Assembly: GCA_004553495.1 (NCBI GenBank)
Contig: SFLE01000008.1
Span: forward strand, 1-51,309
Length of the DNA: 51,309 bases
Direction of reading: 5' to 3'
From: Clostridiales bacterium
Lineage (GTDB): Bacteria; Bacillota; Clostridia; Oscillospirales; Oscillospiraceae
Below the pieces are notes generated by a model. The model did not search any database. It had not been told where the DNA came from and saw nothing but the letters and a program-made list of their open reading frames with translations. Made by a program: the position numbers and the translations under genes. This document shows, in pieces, positions 1 through 8,453 of this stretch (positions are counted from its first letter, which is position 1; every line of letters starts with the position of its first letter).

Positions 1-30
1 CCGTTTGCCGCCAGCAAGTTTGAAGATTAG
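1..30 (+). CDS. C-terminal end of an unidentified upstream gene (partial)
   Basis: Frame 1 from the first base reads PFAASKFED and then a TAG stop at 28-30. Third positions are mixed but compatible with coding, and a terminator-like hairpin at 40-73 follows directly. This is what the tail of a plus-strand gene converging on the uridine-kinase-like gene would look like. Nine residues are too few to identify it; it could also be chance. Confidence 0.35.
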   Translation, partial: PFAASKFED

Positions 31-39
31 ACATAAACA

Positions 40-73
40 AATCCTCCGCATGGTCTAAGCCATACGGAGGATT
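40..73. terminator. Hairpin between convergent gene ends, probable bidirectional terminator
   Basis: The arms AATCCTCCG and CGGAGGATT extend into CATGG/CCATA with one wobble, which is a G-U pair only in the minus-strand RNA. That favours use as the terminator of the minus-strand gene ending at 118. T-runs beyond the stem are weak, so termination efficiency is uncertain. Confidence 0.6.
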
Positions 74-117
74 AACTGTTTTACGGACACCCGTCTATGG
101 AGCTGAGTTTTGTTTTT

Positions 118-1050
118 TTAGTCATAATCTCCGCCGCCTATAAACTCGCGTATAAGCGCGTCCTTGGCGACATATTTTTCGTCGATGACTCCGAAAAGCT
201 GCAAGGCGGGCAAAACGGTGCGCAGCTCGTCGTATCTCTCGATGCCCTCGGGGATGGTGGAAAACAGCTTTGTCGCCGTTTCGTTCATGACAGCCATCTC
301 GTAGGGGAATGCCGAGTCGAACATGAAATTTGCCTTGTTTTTGAACGGGGAAATGTATGCCTTCTCGCCCCTGCGGACATTTGCCCACATCTTGAGCGTC
401 TGAGCGGGATCGGCACCGCGGAAGTTGTAGTCGCGCACCGTGCGCCTTACGAGCCTGAACCATGTGCCCTTGAAGCACACTTCGCCGTTAAACTCAACAT
501 TGCTGCGCGCTGATATGTACAGCTTGAACGCGTCGGGATGACGGGAGGTTATGTCGTCGTTCAGAGCGTGAATGCCCTCGAAAACGACTATTTCGTCCTT
601 CTTGAGCTTTATGGACTTGGAGGGCTCGAGGATGCGCATCTGGCGCGAAAACTCGTACTTGGGAACATAGATGCGCTTGCCCTCGGCAAGCATGGTGAAG
701 TGCTCGTTTAAAAGCTCCATGTCAAGGCACAGGGGGGACTCGAGGTCAATGTCGCCCTCGGGAGTTCTTGGCGCGGTGGCGGGATCAACGGACTTGAAGT
801 AGTCGTCCATGCCGACATAGTGTGCGTGAACGCCTCTGCGCTCAAGCTCCTCGCTTATCTTGCGCGCGGTGGTAGTTTTACCCGAGCCGGAGGGACCAGA
901 CAGCAGAACGATGGGGCTTTTGCGGCTGTTTTCGATGATGCCGTCGGCTGCGTCGGCAACGCGCTTGGCATACACAGCGTCGCACTCCTCAACAAAGCCC
1001 TTCGGGTCTGCAACGGTGCGGAAATTGATGTCTTTAAGATCGAATGCCAT
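118..1050 (-). CDS. Uridine kinase-like / phosphoribulokinase-family nucleoside kinase
   Basis: The 310-residue protein has a clear P-loop, GPSGSGKTTT, at about residues 52-61, in the fold shared by uridine kinase and phosphoribulokinase. A second region, GMDDYF (about 80-85), matches the substrate-side DDYF segment of uridine kinases, and VVFEGIHAL (about 155) matches the EG[IV]HAL motif. From family knowledge it would transfer phosphate from a nucleoside triphosphate to uridine/cytidine or a related substrate in the cytoplasm. The protein is longer than a canonical Udk (about 210 residues), having N- and C-terminal extensions, and Clostridia often carry such a long form beside another Udk, so the exact substrate is uncertain. 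The ATG shares its A with the TAA of hemZ (TAATG), which implies translational coupling and one operon. No unusual residues were seen. Confidence 0.8.
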   Translation of the reverse strand: MAFDLKDINFRTVADPKGFVEECDAVYAKRVADAADGIIENSRKSPIVLLSGPSGSGKTTTARKISEELERRGVHAHYVGMDDYFKSVDPATAPRTPEGDIDLESPLCLDMELLNEHFTMLAEGKRIYVPKYEFSRQMRILEPSKSIKLKKDEIVVFEGIHALNDDITSRHPDAFKLYISARSNVEFNGEVCFKGTWFRLVRRTVRDYNFRGADPAQTLKMWANVRRGEKAYISPFKNKANFMFDSAFPYEMAVMNETATKLFSTIPEGIERYDELRTVLPALQLFGVIDEKYVAKDALIREFIGGGDYD

Positions 1051-2528
1051 TACGATTGATTCTCCTTGCTGTAGAAATCTATTATACCCTGCTTATCGGT
1101 GCAGGTCTTGAGTATACCGGATATGTATTCCGACGGGTACTTTGGGGCAAACAGGCGGATATTCCTGCCGGTGCCGGCAGACACGAGCTTTGTCGAGCCG
1201 CCGCCTCCGAGCGCTATTATCGAGCACAGCTCCTCCATGATGCAGACATTGTAGAGGTTTATGCTGTCGGGCTTTGCCCAGCCTATGTTCTCAAAGCCGC
1301 CGGACATGAATTTCTGCCGGTAGAGGTAATACGGTGCCCATCCGCCGCCACGCAGCTTTTCCTGCGAAACGGTCAGCATCCTGCCGACATCCTCGTCCGA
1401 CGGGAGGGGAGAGCCCTCAAGCGTTATGCGCGAGCCCTTTTTGAGCGACAGCGTGTGCACGGTTATGTTCTCCGGCTCGAGCGCGATCACTCTGTCGAGC
1501 GTTTGGGTAAACCCCTCGACCGCGTCCGACGGAAGCCCCGCTATGAGGTCCATGTTGACAGCCATGCCGCCGACTCTGCGCACCTTTTCCAGCGCGTCGA
1601 TAATGTCCTGCGAGGTGTGCTTTCTGCCGATAACGGCGAGGACCTCGTCGCTCATCGTCTGGGGATTTACGCTTATCCTGTCAACGCCGTGCGCTCTCAG
1701 AACGCGCAGCTTGTCCTCGCTTATGGTGTCGGGTCTGCCTGCCTCCACGGTGTATTCGCGCACCTTTGAAAGGTCAAACTGCTCCTCAAGGCGCGAGCAC
1801 AGCCTGTCGAGCTGCTTGGAACTGAGCGTTGTGGGCGTACCGCCGCCCATGTATATCGATATGACGGAAAGCGAAAGCTCATGTATTATTTTTGCTGCCG
1901 CGTCTATCTCCTGCATGAGCGCGTCCATAAACGGGGGTATGAGCTTCATGCTCTTTTCGACCGACTGGCTGACGAAGCTGCAATATGAGCACCTTGTCGG
2001 GCAAAACGGTATGCCGACATACAGGCAGACATCGCGCTCGCCGAGACCTGCGGCTACATTCTCGGTCACGAGCGCCGTGTCGCGGCACAGCAGCGCGCGC
2101 TGCTCTGAGACATCGTAGTCGCGCATGAAGCGCCTGACGGCGGTAGCATCGCTGACGCCGCGCAGCTCCTCACGAAACAGCTTTCCGGGGCGAACGCCGG
2201 TGAGCATCCCCCAGGCGGGGCTTTCGTGTCCGGATGCTATGGCGGCGCGGTAAAACGCGGTTTTGATTATCCGGCTGCAAAGCTTGTCGCGCATAATGTC
2301 GTCGGTCATCTGTTCGGTTTTAACGGCGCTTTTTGCGGTGAACGCCTTGCCGCCGCGAACGAGTCGGCAGACGGCGGTCGTGTAAACCTTGCCGCGGCTG
2401 AGTCTCAGCTCAACCCTGTCTCCCTCGGGCTTGCCCTCGGGGTATTCCGGACGCTCGGCAGGATAAAGCGAGAGCATCATCTGCTCGGCGGCGTATTTAT
2501 AGCTATGTCCGTAGAAATAAAGCTTCAC
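1050..2528 (-). CDS. hemZ: Coproporphyrinogen III dehydrogenase-like radical SAM protein HemZ
   Basis: This 492-residue protein contains the radical SAM cluster motif CPTRCSYC (CxxxCxxC), preceded by YVGIPF, and the downstream YMGGGTPT motif. Both are typical of the oxygen-independent coproporphyrinogen oxidase family. Length and an N-terminal domain of about 150 residues ahead of the radical SAM barrel match HemZ rather than HemN or HemW. The proposed role is SAM-dependent oxidative decarboxylation of coproporphyrinogen III; in organisms without full heme synthesis the true substrate is open. I chose the GTG at 2528 because AAGGAG lies seven bases upstream and the protein then begins VKLYFYGH; another GTG 42 bases upstream has no ribosome-binding site. 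The stop codon overlaps the start of the uridine-kinase-like gene by one base. Confidence 0.85.
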   Translation of the reverse strand: MKLYFYGHSYKYAAEQMMLSLYPAERPEYPEGKPEGDRVELRLSRGKVYTTAVCRLVRGGKAFTAKSAVKTEQMTDDIMRDKLCSRIIKTAFYRAAIASGHESPAWGMLTGVRPGKLFREELRGVSDATAVRRFMRDYDVSEQRALLCRDTALVTENVAAGLGERDVCLYVGIPFCPTRCSYCSFVSQSVEKSMKLIPPFMDALMQEIDAAAKIIHELSLSVISIYMGGGTPTTLSSKQLDRLCSRLEEQFDLSKVREYTVEAGRPDTISEDKLRVLRAHGVDRISVNPQTMSDEVLAVIGRKHTSQDIIDALEKVRRVGGMAVNMDLIAGLPSDAVEGFTQTLDRVIALEPENITVHTLSLKKGSRITLEGSPLPSDEDVGRMLTVSQEKLRGGGWAPYYLYRQKFMSGGFENIGWAKPDSINLYNVCIMEELCSIIALGGGGSTKLVSAGTGRNIRLFAPKYPSEYISGILKTCTDKQGIIDFYSKENQS

Positions 2529-2635
2529 GGCAGATCTCCTTGGTGTAGTGACAACTTCAAAGTATATCACAGCCTTCCGAACATTACAAGAATTTGAACG
2601 ACCTCGGTGCGCCGGAATAAAAATTATAATAACAG

Positions 2636-2664
2636 TTGTAATCGGGCTGATACTTTGTTATAAT
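2636..2664 (+). promoter_or_regulatory. Sigma-A-type promoter for the gdpP operon
   Basis: TTGTAA at 2636-2641 and a perfect TATAAT at 2659-2664 are separated by 17 bases. Transcription would start near 2671, giving a short leader before gdpP. It is the only strong plus-strand promoter seen in the divergent region between hemZ and gdpP. Confidence 0.75.
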
Positions 2665-2708
2665 TTAATATCAATTATTTTGCGCAGTTTATGGATGGAA
2701 ACCACGAG

Positions 2709-4697
2709 ATGAAGAATTCACAGAGACTTTTTGAACCGAATACGCGCCCGTATGTGTTTTTCCTGCTCGCATTTGCGGTAGCAACGCTCGTTCTTAAAAA
2801 CTACTACCTCGCCGCGGCTGAGGGCGTTGTCATACTGGGGCTCATAATCTATTCGGTCATAACCCGCTCGCGCCGCCGCAAGGCGCTGATGGCGTACATA
2901 GAGTCTGTCACCTACGACGCGGAAACGGCAAAGAACAACACGCTGCTCAATTTCCCGCTGCCCATAGTCGTTTTCAGGCTGGATGATTCGCGCATCATCT
3001 GGGGCAACGAGATGTTTTTCTCGATAAGCGGACTTTCGGGTACGAGGACCGATATAAGCCTTGCCGAGCTCATACCGGAGTTTTCGGGCAAATGGCTCAT
3101 GGAGGGCAAGACCCAGTGTCCGAACCTTCTTGAGCTCAAGGATAAGAAATATCAGATATGCGGCAACATCGTGCGCTCCGGCAAGGACGAGGGCGATCAG
3201 CACTTCATGGCGATAGCCTACTGGATAGATGTCACCGAGTACGAGAGCATCCGCGCAGAGCACGAGCTTTCAAGACCCGTAGCTGCCATACTCACGATAG
3301 ATAACTTTGAAGAGCTCATGAAAAACCAGCCCGAGCGCGTGAGAAACGACCTGCGCGATGCGGTAGGCGATAAGCTCGACCAATGGGGCGAGGGTAAAAA
3401 CGGTATAATCATCCGCTTTGACCGCGACAGATACCTGTTCCTGTTTGAGGAGCGGTATATGCAGGATATTCTCGATAAAAAGTGCGAGATACTCAAGGAG
3501 GTGCATCAGGTCGTAAGCCCGAGCGGGATACACGCAACGCTTTCCATAGGCATCGGAAGGGAAGCCTCAAGCCTCAGCGAGGCGCTGCAATTTGCATCGC
3601 TTGCCGTTGAGATGGCGCTCTCGCGCGGCGGAGACCAGGCGGTCATAAAGAACAAGTTCAGCTTCGATTTCATCGGCGGCAAGTCCGGCGAGGTCGAGTC
3701 GAGCAACAAGGTCAGATCCCGCGTTATGGCAAACGCACTGGAGTCGCTTATAAAAGACGCTTCTCGTGTGCTCGTAATGGGACACCGCTTCAGCGATATG
3801 GACAGCATCGGCGGCGCGGTGGGCGTTTGCAGCTTGGCGCGCAAAAACGGCAAGCAGGCGCTGATAGTCGCCGACACGGAGAAGAGCTCGGCAAAGCCGC
3901 TTATAAAGCTTCTGCGCAGCAATCCCGAGTATGAGCGGACGTTTATAAGCGCTCAGGAGGCCATCCTGATTGCCGACGGCAAAACGCTCCTCGTCGTTGT
4001 TGACACGAACCGCCCCGAGCAGGTCGAGGATCTGCGGCTGCTGCAATCGTGCAACCATGTCGCCGTTATCGACCATCACAGGCGCGCTGCGACCTATATA
4101 GACAGAGCCGATCTCAGCTTCATCGAGCCGTATGCCTCGTCGGTGTGCGAGCTTATGACCGAGATACTCGAAATGTGCGGCGATGCCCCCAAGCTCCTCA
4201 GATGCGAGGCGGAGGCGATACTCGCCGGCATAGTTCTGGACACCAAGAGTTTCACCCTGCGCACCGGCGACCGCACCTTCGATGCCGCGGCATATCTGCG
4301 CCGTGCCGGAGCGGACACGGTGGCGGTCAAAAAGCTCATGCAGAACGGCATGGAGCAGACCGTTGCAAAGTACAAGATCCTCCAGAGCGCGCGGCTTTAC
4401 CGCAGCATGGCGGTCGCGGTGCCGGAAACTCCGCAGAACAGGATAGTCGCGGCTCAGGCAGCCGACGAGCTTCTCAATGTCGCGGGAGTCGATGCGTCCA
4501 TGGTCATGTACCCCATGGAGGACGGCGATGTTTTCGTGTCGGCGCGCTCGATAGGCGATGTCAATGTTCAGCTTATCATGGAAAAGCTCGGCGGCGGCGG
4601 AAACCGCGCGGCAGCCGCGGCGCAGATAAGCGGGCTTACGCTCAAGCAGGCGGTGGATAAGCTGTTCGCCGCGATAGATGAGTATATTGATTCGTGA
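2709..4697 (+). CDS. gdpP: GdpP-type cyclic-di-AMP phosphodiesterase (DHH-DHHA1)
   Basis: GdpP hydrolyses the second messenger c-di-AMP to pApA and so influences osmotic and cell-wall homeostasis. Domains in order: two N-terminal transmembrane helices (within about residues 10-55), a PAS-like segment, a degenerate GGDEF-like region (about 185-320), then the DHH domain. DHH motifs seen are GHRFSDMDSIGGA (about residue 358) and VIDHHRR (about 453). The C-terminal DHHA1 motif reads GGGGNRAAAAA, where the family usually has GGGGH. About 660 residues is the usual length. An in-frame ATG at 2691 is equally close to the promoter; I prefer 2709 because GGATGG lies at a workable distance, but neither start has a strong Shine-Dalgarno. 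The gdpP-rplI-dnaB order is a classic Firmicutes arrangement. Confidence 0.9.
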   Translation: MKNSQRLFEPNTRPYVFFLLAFAVATLVLKNYYLAAAEGVVILGLIIYSVITRSRRRKALMAYIESVTYDAETAKNNTLLNFPLPIVVFRLDDSRIIWGNEMFFSISGLSGTRTDISLAELIPEFSGKWLMEGKTQCPNLLELKDKKYQICGNIVRSGKDEGDQHFMAIAYWIDVTEYESIRAEHELSRPVAAILTIDNFEELMKNQPERVRNDLRDAVGDKLDQWGEGKNGIIIRFDRDRYLFLFEERYMQDILDKKCEILKEVHQVVSPSGIHATLSIGIGREASSLSEALQFASLAVEMALSRGGDQAVIKNKFSFDFIGGKSGEVESSNKVRSRVMANALESLIKDASRVLVMGHRFSDMDSIGGAVGVCSLARKNGKQALIVADTEKSSAKPLIKLLRSNPEYERTFISAQEAILIADGKTLLVVVDTNRPEQVEDLRLLQSCNHVAVIDHHRRAATYIDRADLSFIEPYASSVCELMTEILEMCGDAPKLLRCEAEAILAGIVLDTKSFTLRTGDRTFDAAAYLRRAGADTVAVKKLMQNGMEQTVAKYKILQSARLYRSMAVAVPETPQNRIVAAQAADELLNVAGVDASMVMYPMEDGDVFVSARSIGDVNVQLIMEKLGGGGNRAAAAAQISGLTLKQAVDKLFAAIDEYIDS

Positions 4698-4721
4698 TCA
4701 TTCACGGGAAAGGAATAAATT

Positions 4722-5168
4722 ATGAAGGTCATATTCAATGTTGATGTAAGAGGTCAGGGCAAAAAGGGCGAGCTGAAGGAAGTCTCCGACGGCTATGCGC
4801 GCAATTATCTGCTGCCGCGCAAGCTCGCAGCCGAGGCAACCACCGATAATATAAACGCCCTCAAGCTCAAGGAAAAGGCGAAAGCCGCACAGATGGCGCG
4901 CGAAAAGGCCGAGGCTGAGGCAAACGCGAAAAAGCTTGGCGAGATAACCGTAACGGTGCGCGCAAAGGCAGGCGGAGCGGGCAAGCTCTTCGGCGCCGTC
5001 ACCTCTCAGGAAATAAGCGATGCCCTGCGCGAGCAGCACGGCATTGAGATAGAGAAGAACAAGATCGTTCAGGCAGAGCCCATAAAGACCTTCGGCGCGT
5101 TCCAGGTCAAGGCAAAGCTCGGCTATGAGATCTCCGGCACTATAAATGTGCTCGTTATAGAGGCGTAA
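4722..5168 (+). CDS. rplI: 50S ribosomal protein L9
   Basis: The 148-residue protein opens with the L9 N-terminal domain: MKVIFNVDVRGQGKKGE, then the conserved GYARNYLLPRKLA. A long charged helix (about residues 45-75) and the C-terminal rRNA-binding domain follow. L9 binds 23S rRNA near the L1 stalk and helps maintain reading frame. AAAGGA stands upstream of the ATG. It sits 24 bases after gdpP and 25 bases before dnaB, so the three are probably co-transcribed. Length and sequence are ordinary. Confidence 0.97.
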   Translation: MKVIFNVDVRGQGKKGELKEVSDGYARNYLLPRKLAAEATTDNINALKLKEKAKAAQMAREKAEAEANAKKLGEITVTVRAKAGGAGKLFGAVTSQEISDALREQHGIEIEKNKIVQAEPIKTFGAFQVKAKLGYEISGTINVLVIEA

Positions 5169-5193
5169 TACAAAAGCAAGAAGGAGTTAAGGC

Positions 5194-6537
5194 ATGGAAG
5201 AATTATTGGGCAGACAGGCACCCCACTCCGCAACGGCGGAGCAGGCGGTCATAGGCTCTATGCTTATAGATACCCGGTGCATACCCGATGTTATCGAGCG
5301 TCTGCGCGGAGCTGAATTTTATATCCAGCAGAACAGGGATATATTCGACACCATCTATGCCATGTTCTCCTACGGACAGACCATCGATCCGGTAACGGTG
5401 CTCGACCAGATGAAGGTCAGAGGCGTTTACACCGAGTCGAGCACGCAGTATATCGCCGAGCTCATGCGCATAACGCCGACGGCGGCAAATGTTCTGGAAT
5501 ACGCCGCTATCGTGCGCGACAGAGCGCTGCTGCGCAACCTTGCCACCGCAGCGGATGAGATAAACAATCTCGTCTACGAGGGCTCGGGCGAGGCTGAGAA
5601 CATCCTCGAGGCTGCCGAGAGCAAGATATATGCTCTGCGTCAGGGCAGAAACATCGGCGGTCTGCTACCCATATCCACCATTGTGCAGTCGGTGTATGAA
5701 AATATCTCGGAAGCCGCGTCCAGTGGCAAGACCATACCGGGACTTTCAACAGGACTCAAGGATCTCGATAAATTCATCCTCGGTCTTAACAAGGGCGAGC
5801 TTATCCTGATAGCAGCCCGTCCCGCTATGGGCAAAACGAGTATAGCGCTTAATATCGCAATGGATGTTGCGAAAAATTCGGACAAGACCGTTGCCGTTTT
5901 CTCGCTTGAGATGAGCCGCGAGCAGCTTGTCAGCAGGCTCCTTGCGCGCGAGGCATCGGTGCCGTCGCAGAATATGCTCACCGGTCAGCTCAGCCCCGAC
6001 GAGTGGCGAAGGCTCGCGTCGGCGGCTCAGCTCGTAAGTGCAACCGATATGCGCATAGACGATAACTCCATGCTCACCGTTGCCGATATGAACGCCCAGT
6101 GCAGGAGACTGTCAAACCTCGGCCTCGTGGTCATAGACTACCTCCAGCTCATGCAGTCGGCAGGCGGCAAGAGCAGCTATAACGAAAACCGCCAGCAGGC
6201 GGTCAGCGATATAAGCCGTATGCTCAAGATAATGGCAAAGGAGCTCAATGTTCCGGTCATATGCTTAAGCCAGCTAAACCGCGCGGCAGTCGGCAGAAGC
6301 GACAAGCGCCCCATGCTCAACGACCTGCGCGATTCCGGCGCTATCGAGCAGGATGCCGATGTCGTCATCGGTCTGCACCGCGAGGGCTATTACGATCAGG
6401 AGAGCTCCGACCCGTATCTGGCTGAGGCGATAGTTCTTAAAAACCGCAAGGGTCAGACCGGAACGGTGTACCTGCAGTGGCTGCCCGAATTTACGAGCTT
6501 TGGCAACCGTTCGGCAAAAACAGATGACGATTATTGA
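5194..6537 (+). CDS. dnaB: Replicative DNA helicase DnaB (DnaC in Bacillus nomenclature)
   Basis: This is the hexameric 5'-3' helicase that unwinds DNA ahead of the replication fork. The 447 residues comprise an N-terminal helical domain (about 1-110, starting PHSATAEQAVIGSML), a linker, and a RecA-like ATPase. The ATPase has Walker A ARPAMGKTS (about 206-214), Walker B LVVIDYLQLM, and the DLRDSGAIEQDAD segment near the C terminus. The ATG follows AAGGAG. No intein is inserted, although dnaB is a common intein host. Its 3' end overlaps tilS by 14 bases. Confidence 0.97.
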   Translation: MEELLGRQAPHSATAEQAVIGSMLIDTRCIPDVIERLRGAEFYIQQNRDIFDTIYAMFSYGQTIDPVTVLDQMKVRGVYTESSTQYIAELMRITPTAANVLEYAAIVRDRALLRNLATAADEINNLVYEGSGEAENILEAAESKIYALRQGRNIGGLLPISTIVQSVYENISEAASSGKTIPGLSTGLKDLDKFILGLNKGELILIAARPAMGKTSIALNIAMDVAKNSDKTVAVFSLEMSREQLVSRLLAREASVPSQNMLTGQLSPDEWRRLASAAQLVSATDMRIDDNSMLTVADMNAQCRRLSNLGLVVIDYLQLMQSAGGKSSYNENRQQAVSDISRMLKIMAKELNVPVICLSQLNRAAVGRSDKRPMLNDLRDSGAIEQDADVVIGLHREGYYDQESSDPYLAEAIVLKNRKGQTGTVYLQWLPEFTSFGNRSAKTDDDY

Positions 6538-7861
6538 GTTTATAAACGAAAACGCGCTTTTGAAGGCGGGCGACCGCGTTTTGTGCGCGGTGTCGGGCGG
6601 CGCCGACTCCATGTGCCTGCTGCATTATCTGCACACGAATGCCGAAAAGCTCGGCATATCCGTGTGCGCCGCAAGCTTTGACCATATGCTCAGGGGCGAG
6701 GCATCCGCGCGCGACTGCGAGTTTGTCGCGGCATGGTGCCGAGAGCGGGATATACCGTGCGTTACCGGCTGCGGCGATGTGCGCTTGTATGCTTTCTCCG
6801 AGGGAATGAGCGAGGAGGAAGCGGCAAGAGGGCTGCGGTATGCGTTTCTCAAAAAAAGCGCGGCAGAGCTCGGCTGCACCGTTACGGCGACCGCGCATAA
6901 CGCAAACGACAATGCGGAGACGATGCTGTTTAACCTCACCCGCGGCGGAGGGCTCAAGGGACTGTGCGGCATACCGCCGGAGCGCGACGGCATCATCCGT
7001 CCGCTGCTCTCAACTACCCGCGAGCAGATCGAGCGGTATAACGAGGAAAATTCCGTGCCGTTCGTCACCGACGCTACAAACCTTGGCGACGACTACACAC
7101 GCAATATTTTAAGGCACCATGTAACTCCGGTGCTCGAGAGCATAAATCCTGCATTTTTCACCGCCGCTGCGCGTACGGCGCTGTCCCTGCGCGAGGATGA
7201 GCGCTGCCTTGAGGAAATGGCACGAGCTGCGTATGATAAGCTCTATAAAAACTCGGCTCTGCCCGCGGATAAGCTCATGCAGCTTCCAAAGCCCGTGGCA
7301 ATGCGCGTTATCCGCATGATCTGCGGCAGGGGGTTAAGCTATGCCCATGCGCAGGCGGTGTATGCGCTGCCGTCGGGAAACGGGAGCCGGCATGCGGATA
7401 TACCTGGAATGCGCGTTACCTATGACAGAGGCGTGCTGTATTTCGGCGCAGAGAACAGCATACCGCGCGAGTATGCGCTCAAAGCCGGTCAGAGGATATA
7501 TATTCCCGAGAGCGGGCTTGAGGTATCGGCACAGATAATTGGCAATTGCGAGCGAATTTTCAAATCGTTTAATATTTTAGACTTTAAATGTGACAGCATT
7601 TGTGGTAACATATCCCTTACGCCGCGCAAAAGCGGGGATAAGATACGGTTAAGTCACCGGAAATGCACAAAAAGCCTAAAGGACCTGTTTAACGAAAGCG
7701 GCATGAGCCTGCGTATGCGGGAGCTCACGCCGGTCCTGAGGGACGAAAAGGGTGTCATAGGAGTTTACGGCTTCGGCATCGACGAAAGATGTATTGCACG
7801 CACCGGAGACAGGGTGCTTCGGGTGACAATAAATAAAACCAACCGTACGGGGGACAATTGA
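6524..7861 (+). CDS. tilS: tRNA(Ile)-lysidine synthetase TilS
   Basis: TilS uses ATP and lysine to convert C34 of the CAU-anticodon tRNA(Ile) to lysidine, so that it reads AUA. The N-type ATP pyrophosphatase signature SGGADS is at about residues 24-29, followed by the DHMLRGE segment and TAHNANDNAETMLF. The C-terminal substrate-binding domains extend to residue 445. I start it at the ATG at 6524, overlapping dnaB by 14 bases; an upstream TTG at 6500 is unlikely because it would add only residues read through the end of dnaB. The adjacent hpt and ftsH give the classic Gram-positive tilS-hpt-ftsH order. Confidence 0.93.
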   Translation: MTIIEFINENALLKAGDRVLCAVSGGADSMCLLHYLHTNAEKLGISVCAASFDHMLRGEASARDCEFVAAWCRERDIPCVTGCGDVRLYAFSEGMSEEEAARGLRYAFLKKSAAELGCTVTATAHNANDNAETMLFNLTRGGGLKGLCGIPPERDGIIRPLLSTTREQIERYNEENSVPFVTDATNLGDDYTRNILRHHVTPVLESINPAFFTAAARTALSLREDERCLEEMARAAYDKLYKNSALPADKLMQLPKPVAMRVIRMICGRGLSYAHAQAVYALPSGNGSRHADIPGMRVTYDRGVLYFGAENSIPREYALKAGQRIYIPESGLEVSAQIIGNCERIFKSFNILDFKCDSICGNISLTPRKSGDKIRLSHRKCTKSLKDLFNESGMSLRMRELTPVLRDEKGVIGVYGFGIDERCIARTGDRVLRVTINKTNRTGDN

Positions 7862-7864
7862 AAG

Positions 7865-8404
7865 ATGAGAAATGATATTGAGAGAGTGTTTTTCACTGCT
7901 GAGGAGATAGAGGAAAAGGTAGCGGCGCTCGGTGCGGAAATATCGAAGGATTTTGAGGGCAAGGATCCTCTGTTCGTCGGTGTTCTGAAGGGCTGTTTTG
8001 TCTTCATGGCAGACCTTATGCGCCATGTCAGCATCCCCTGCTCCATGGATTTTATGGCGGTTTCCTCGTACAAGGGAGGCACGAGCTCTACCGGTGCCGT
8101 CGAGATACACAAGGACCTCGGTCAGAATATCGAGGGCAGACACATTATAATCGTCGAGGATATTCTCGACAGCGGCAACACGCTCAGCTATCTGCAAAGC
8201 TATCTGATGACGCGCAAGCCCGCATCTATAACCATTGCAACGCTTATGGATAAGCCCTCGCGCAGGGTAGCTCCGGTTTATGCGAAGTATTCATGCTTTG
8301 AGGTACCCGATGAATTTGTAGTCGGCTACGGGCTCGACTATAAGGAGCTTTACCGTAATCTGCCTTACATCGGCGTACTCAAGCCCGAAATATATATGAA
8401 CTAA
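7865..8404 (+). CDS. hpt: Hypoxanthine (guanine) phosphoribosyltransferase
   Basis: This purine-salvage enzyme converts hypoxanthine or guanine plus PRPP to IMP or GMP. The 179-residue protein carries the PRPP-binding loop IIIVEDILDSGNTL (about residues 99-112) and the FVGVLKGCFVFMADL segment early on. The FVVGYGLDY motif near the C terminus is typical of HPRT. GGGGGA precedes the ATG, and only three bases separate it from tilS. TilS and HPRT are encoded together with FtsH in many Firmicutes. Confidence 0.95.
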   Translation: MRNDIERVFFTAEEIEEKVAALGAEISKDFEGKDPLFVGVLKGCFVFMADLMRHVSIPCSMDFMAVSSYKGGTSSTGAVEIHKDLGQNIEGRHIIIVEDILDSGNTLSYLQSYLMTRKPASITIATLMDKPSRRVAPVYAKYSCFEVPDEFVVGYGLDYKELYRNLPYIGVLKPEIYMN

Positions 8405-8453
8405 TCAATTCAGGCACGGATGCATTTTTTCCTGTCGAAAGGGATGTGATCAA

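Noticed and set aside
1044..1769. A 241-codon plus-strand frame opposite hemZ
   Set aside because: It lies fully inside a motif-supported radical SAM gene, has no ribosome-binding site and no known motifs.
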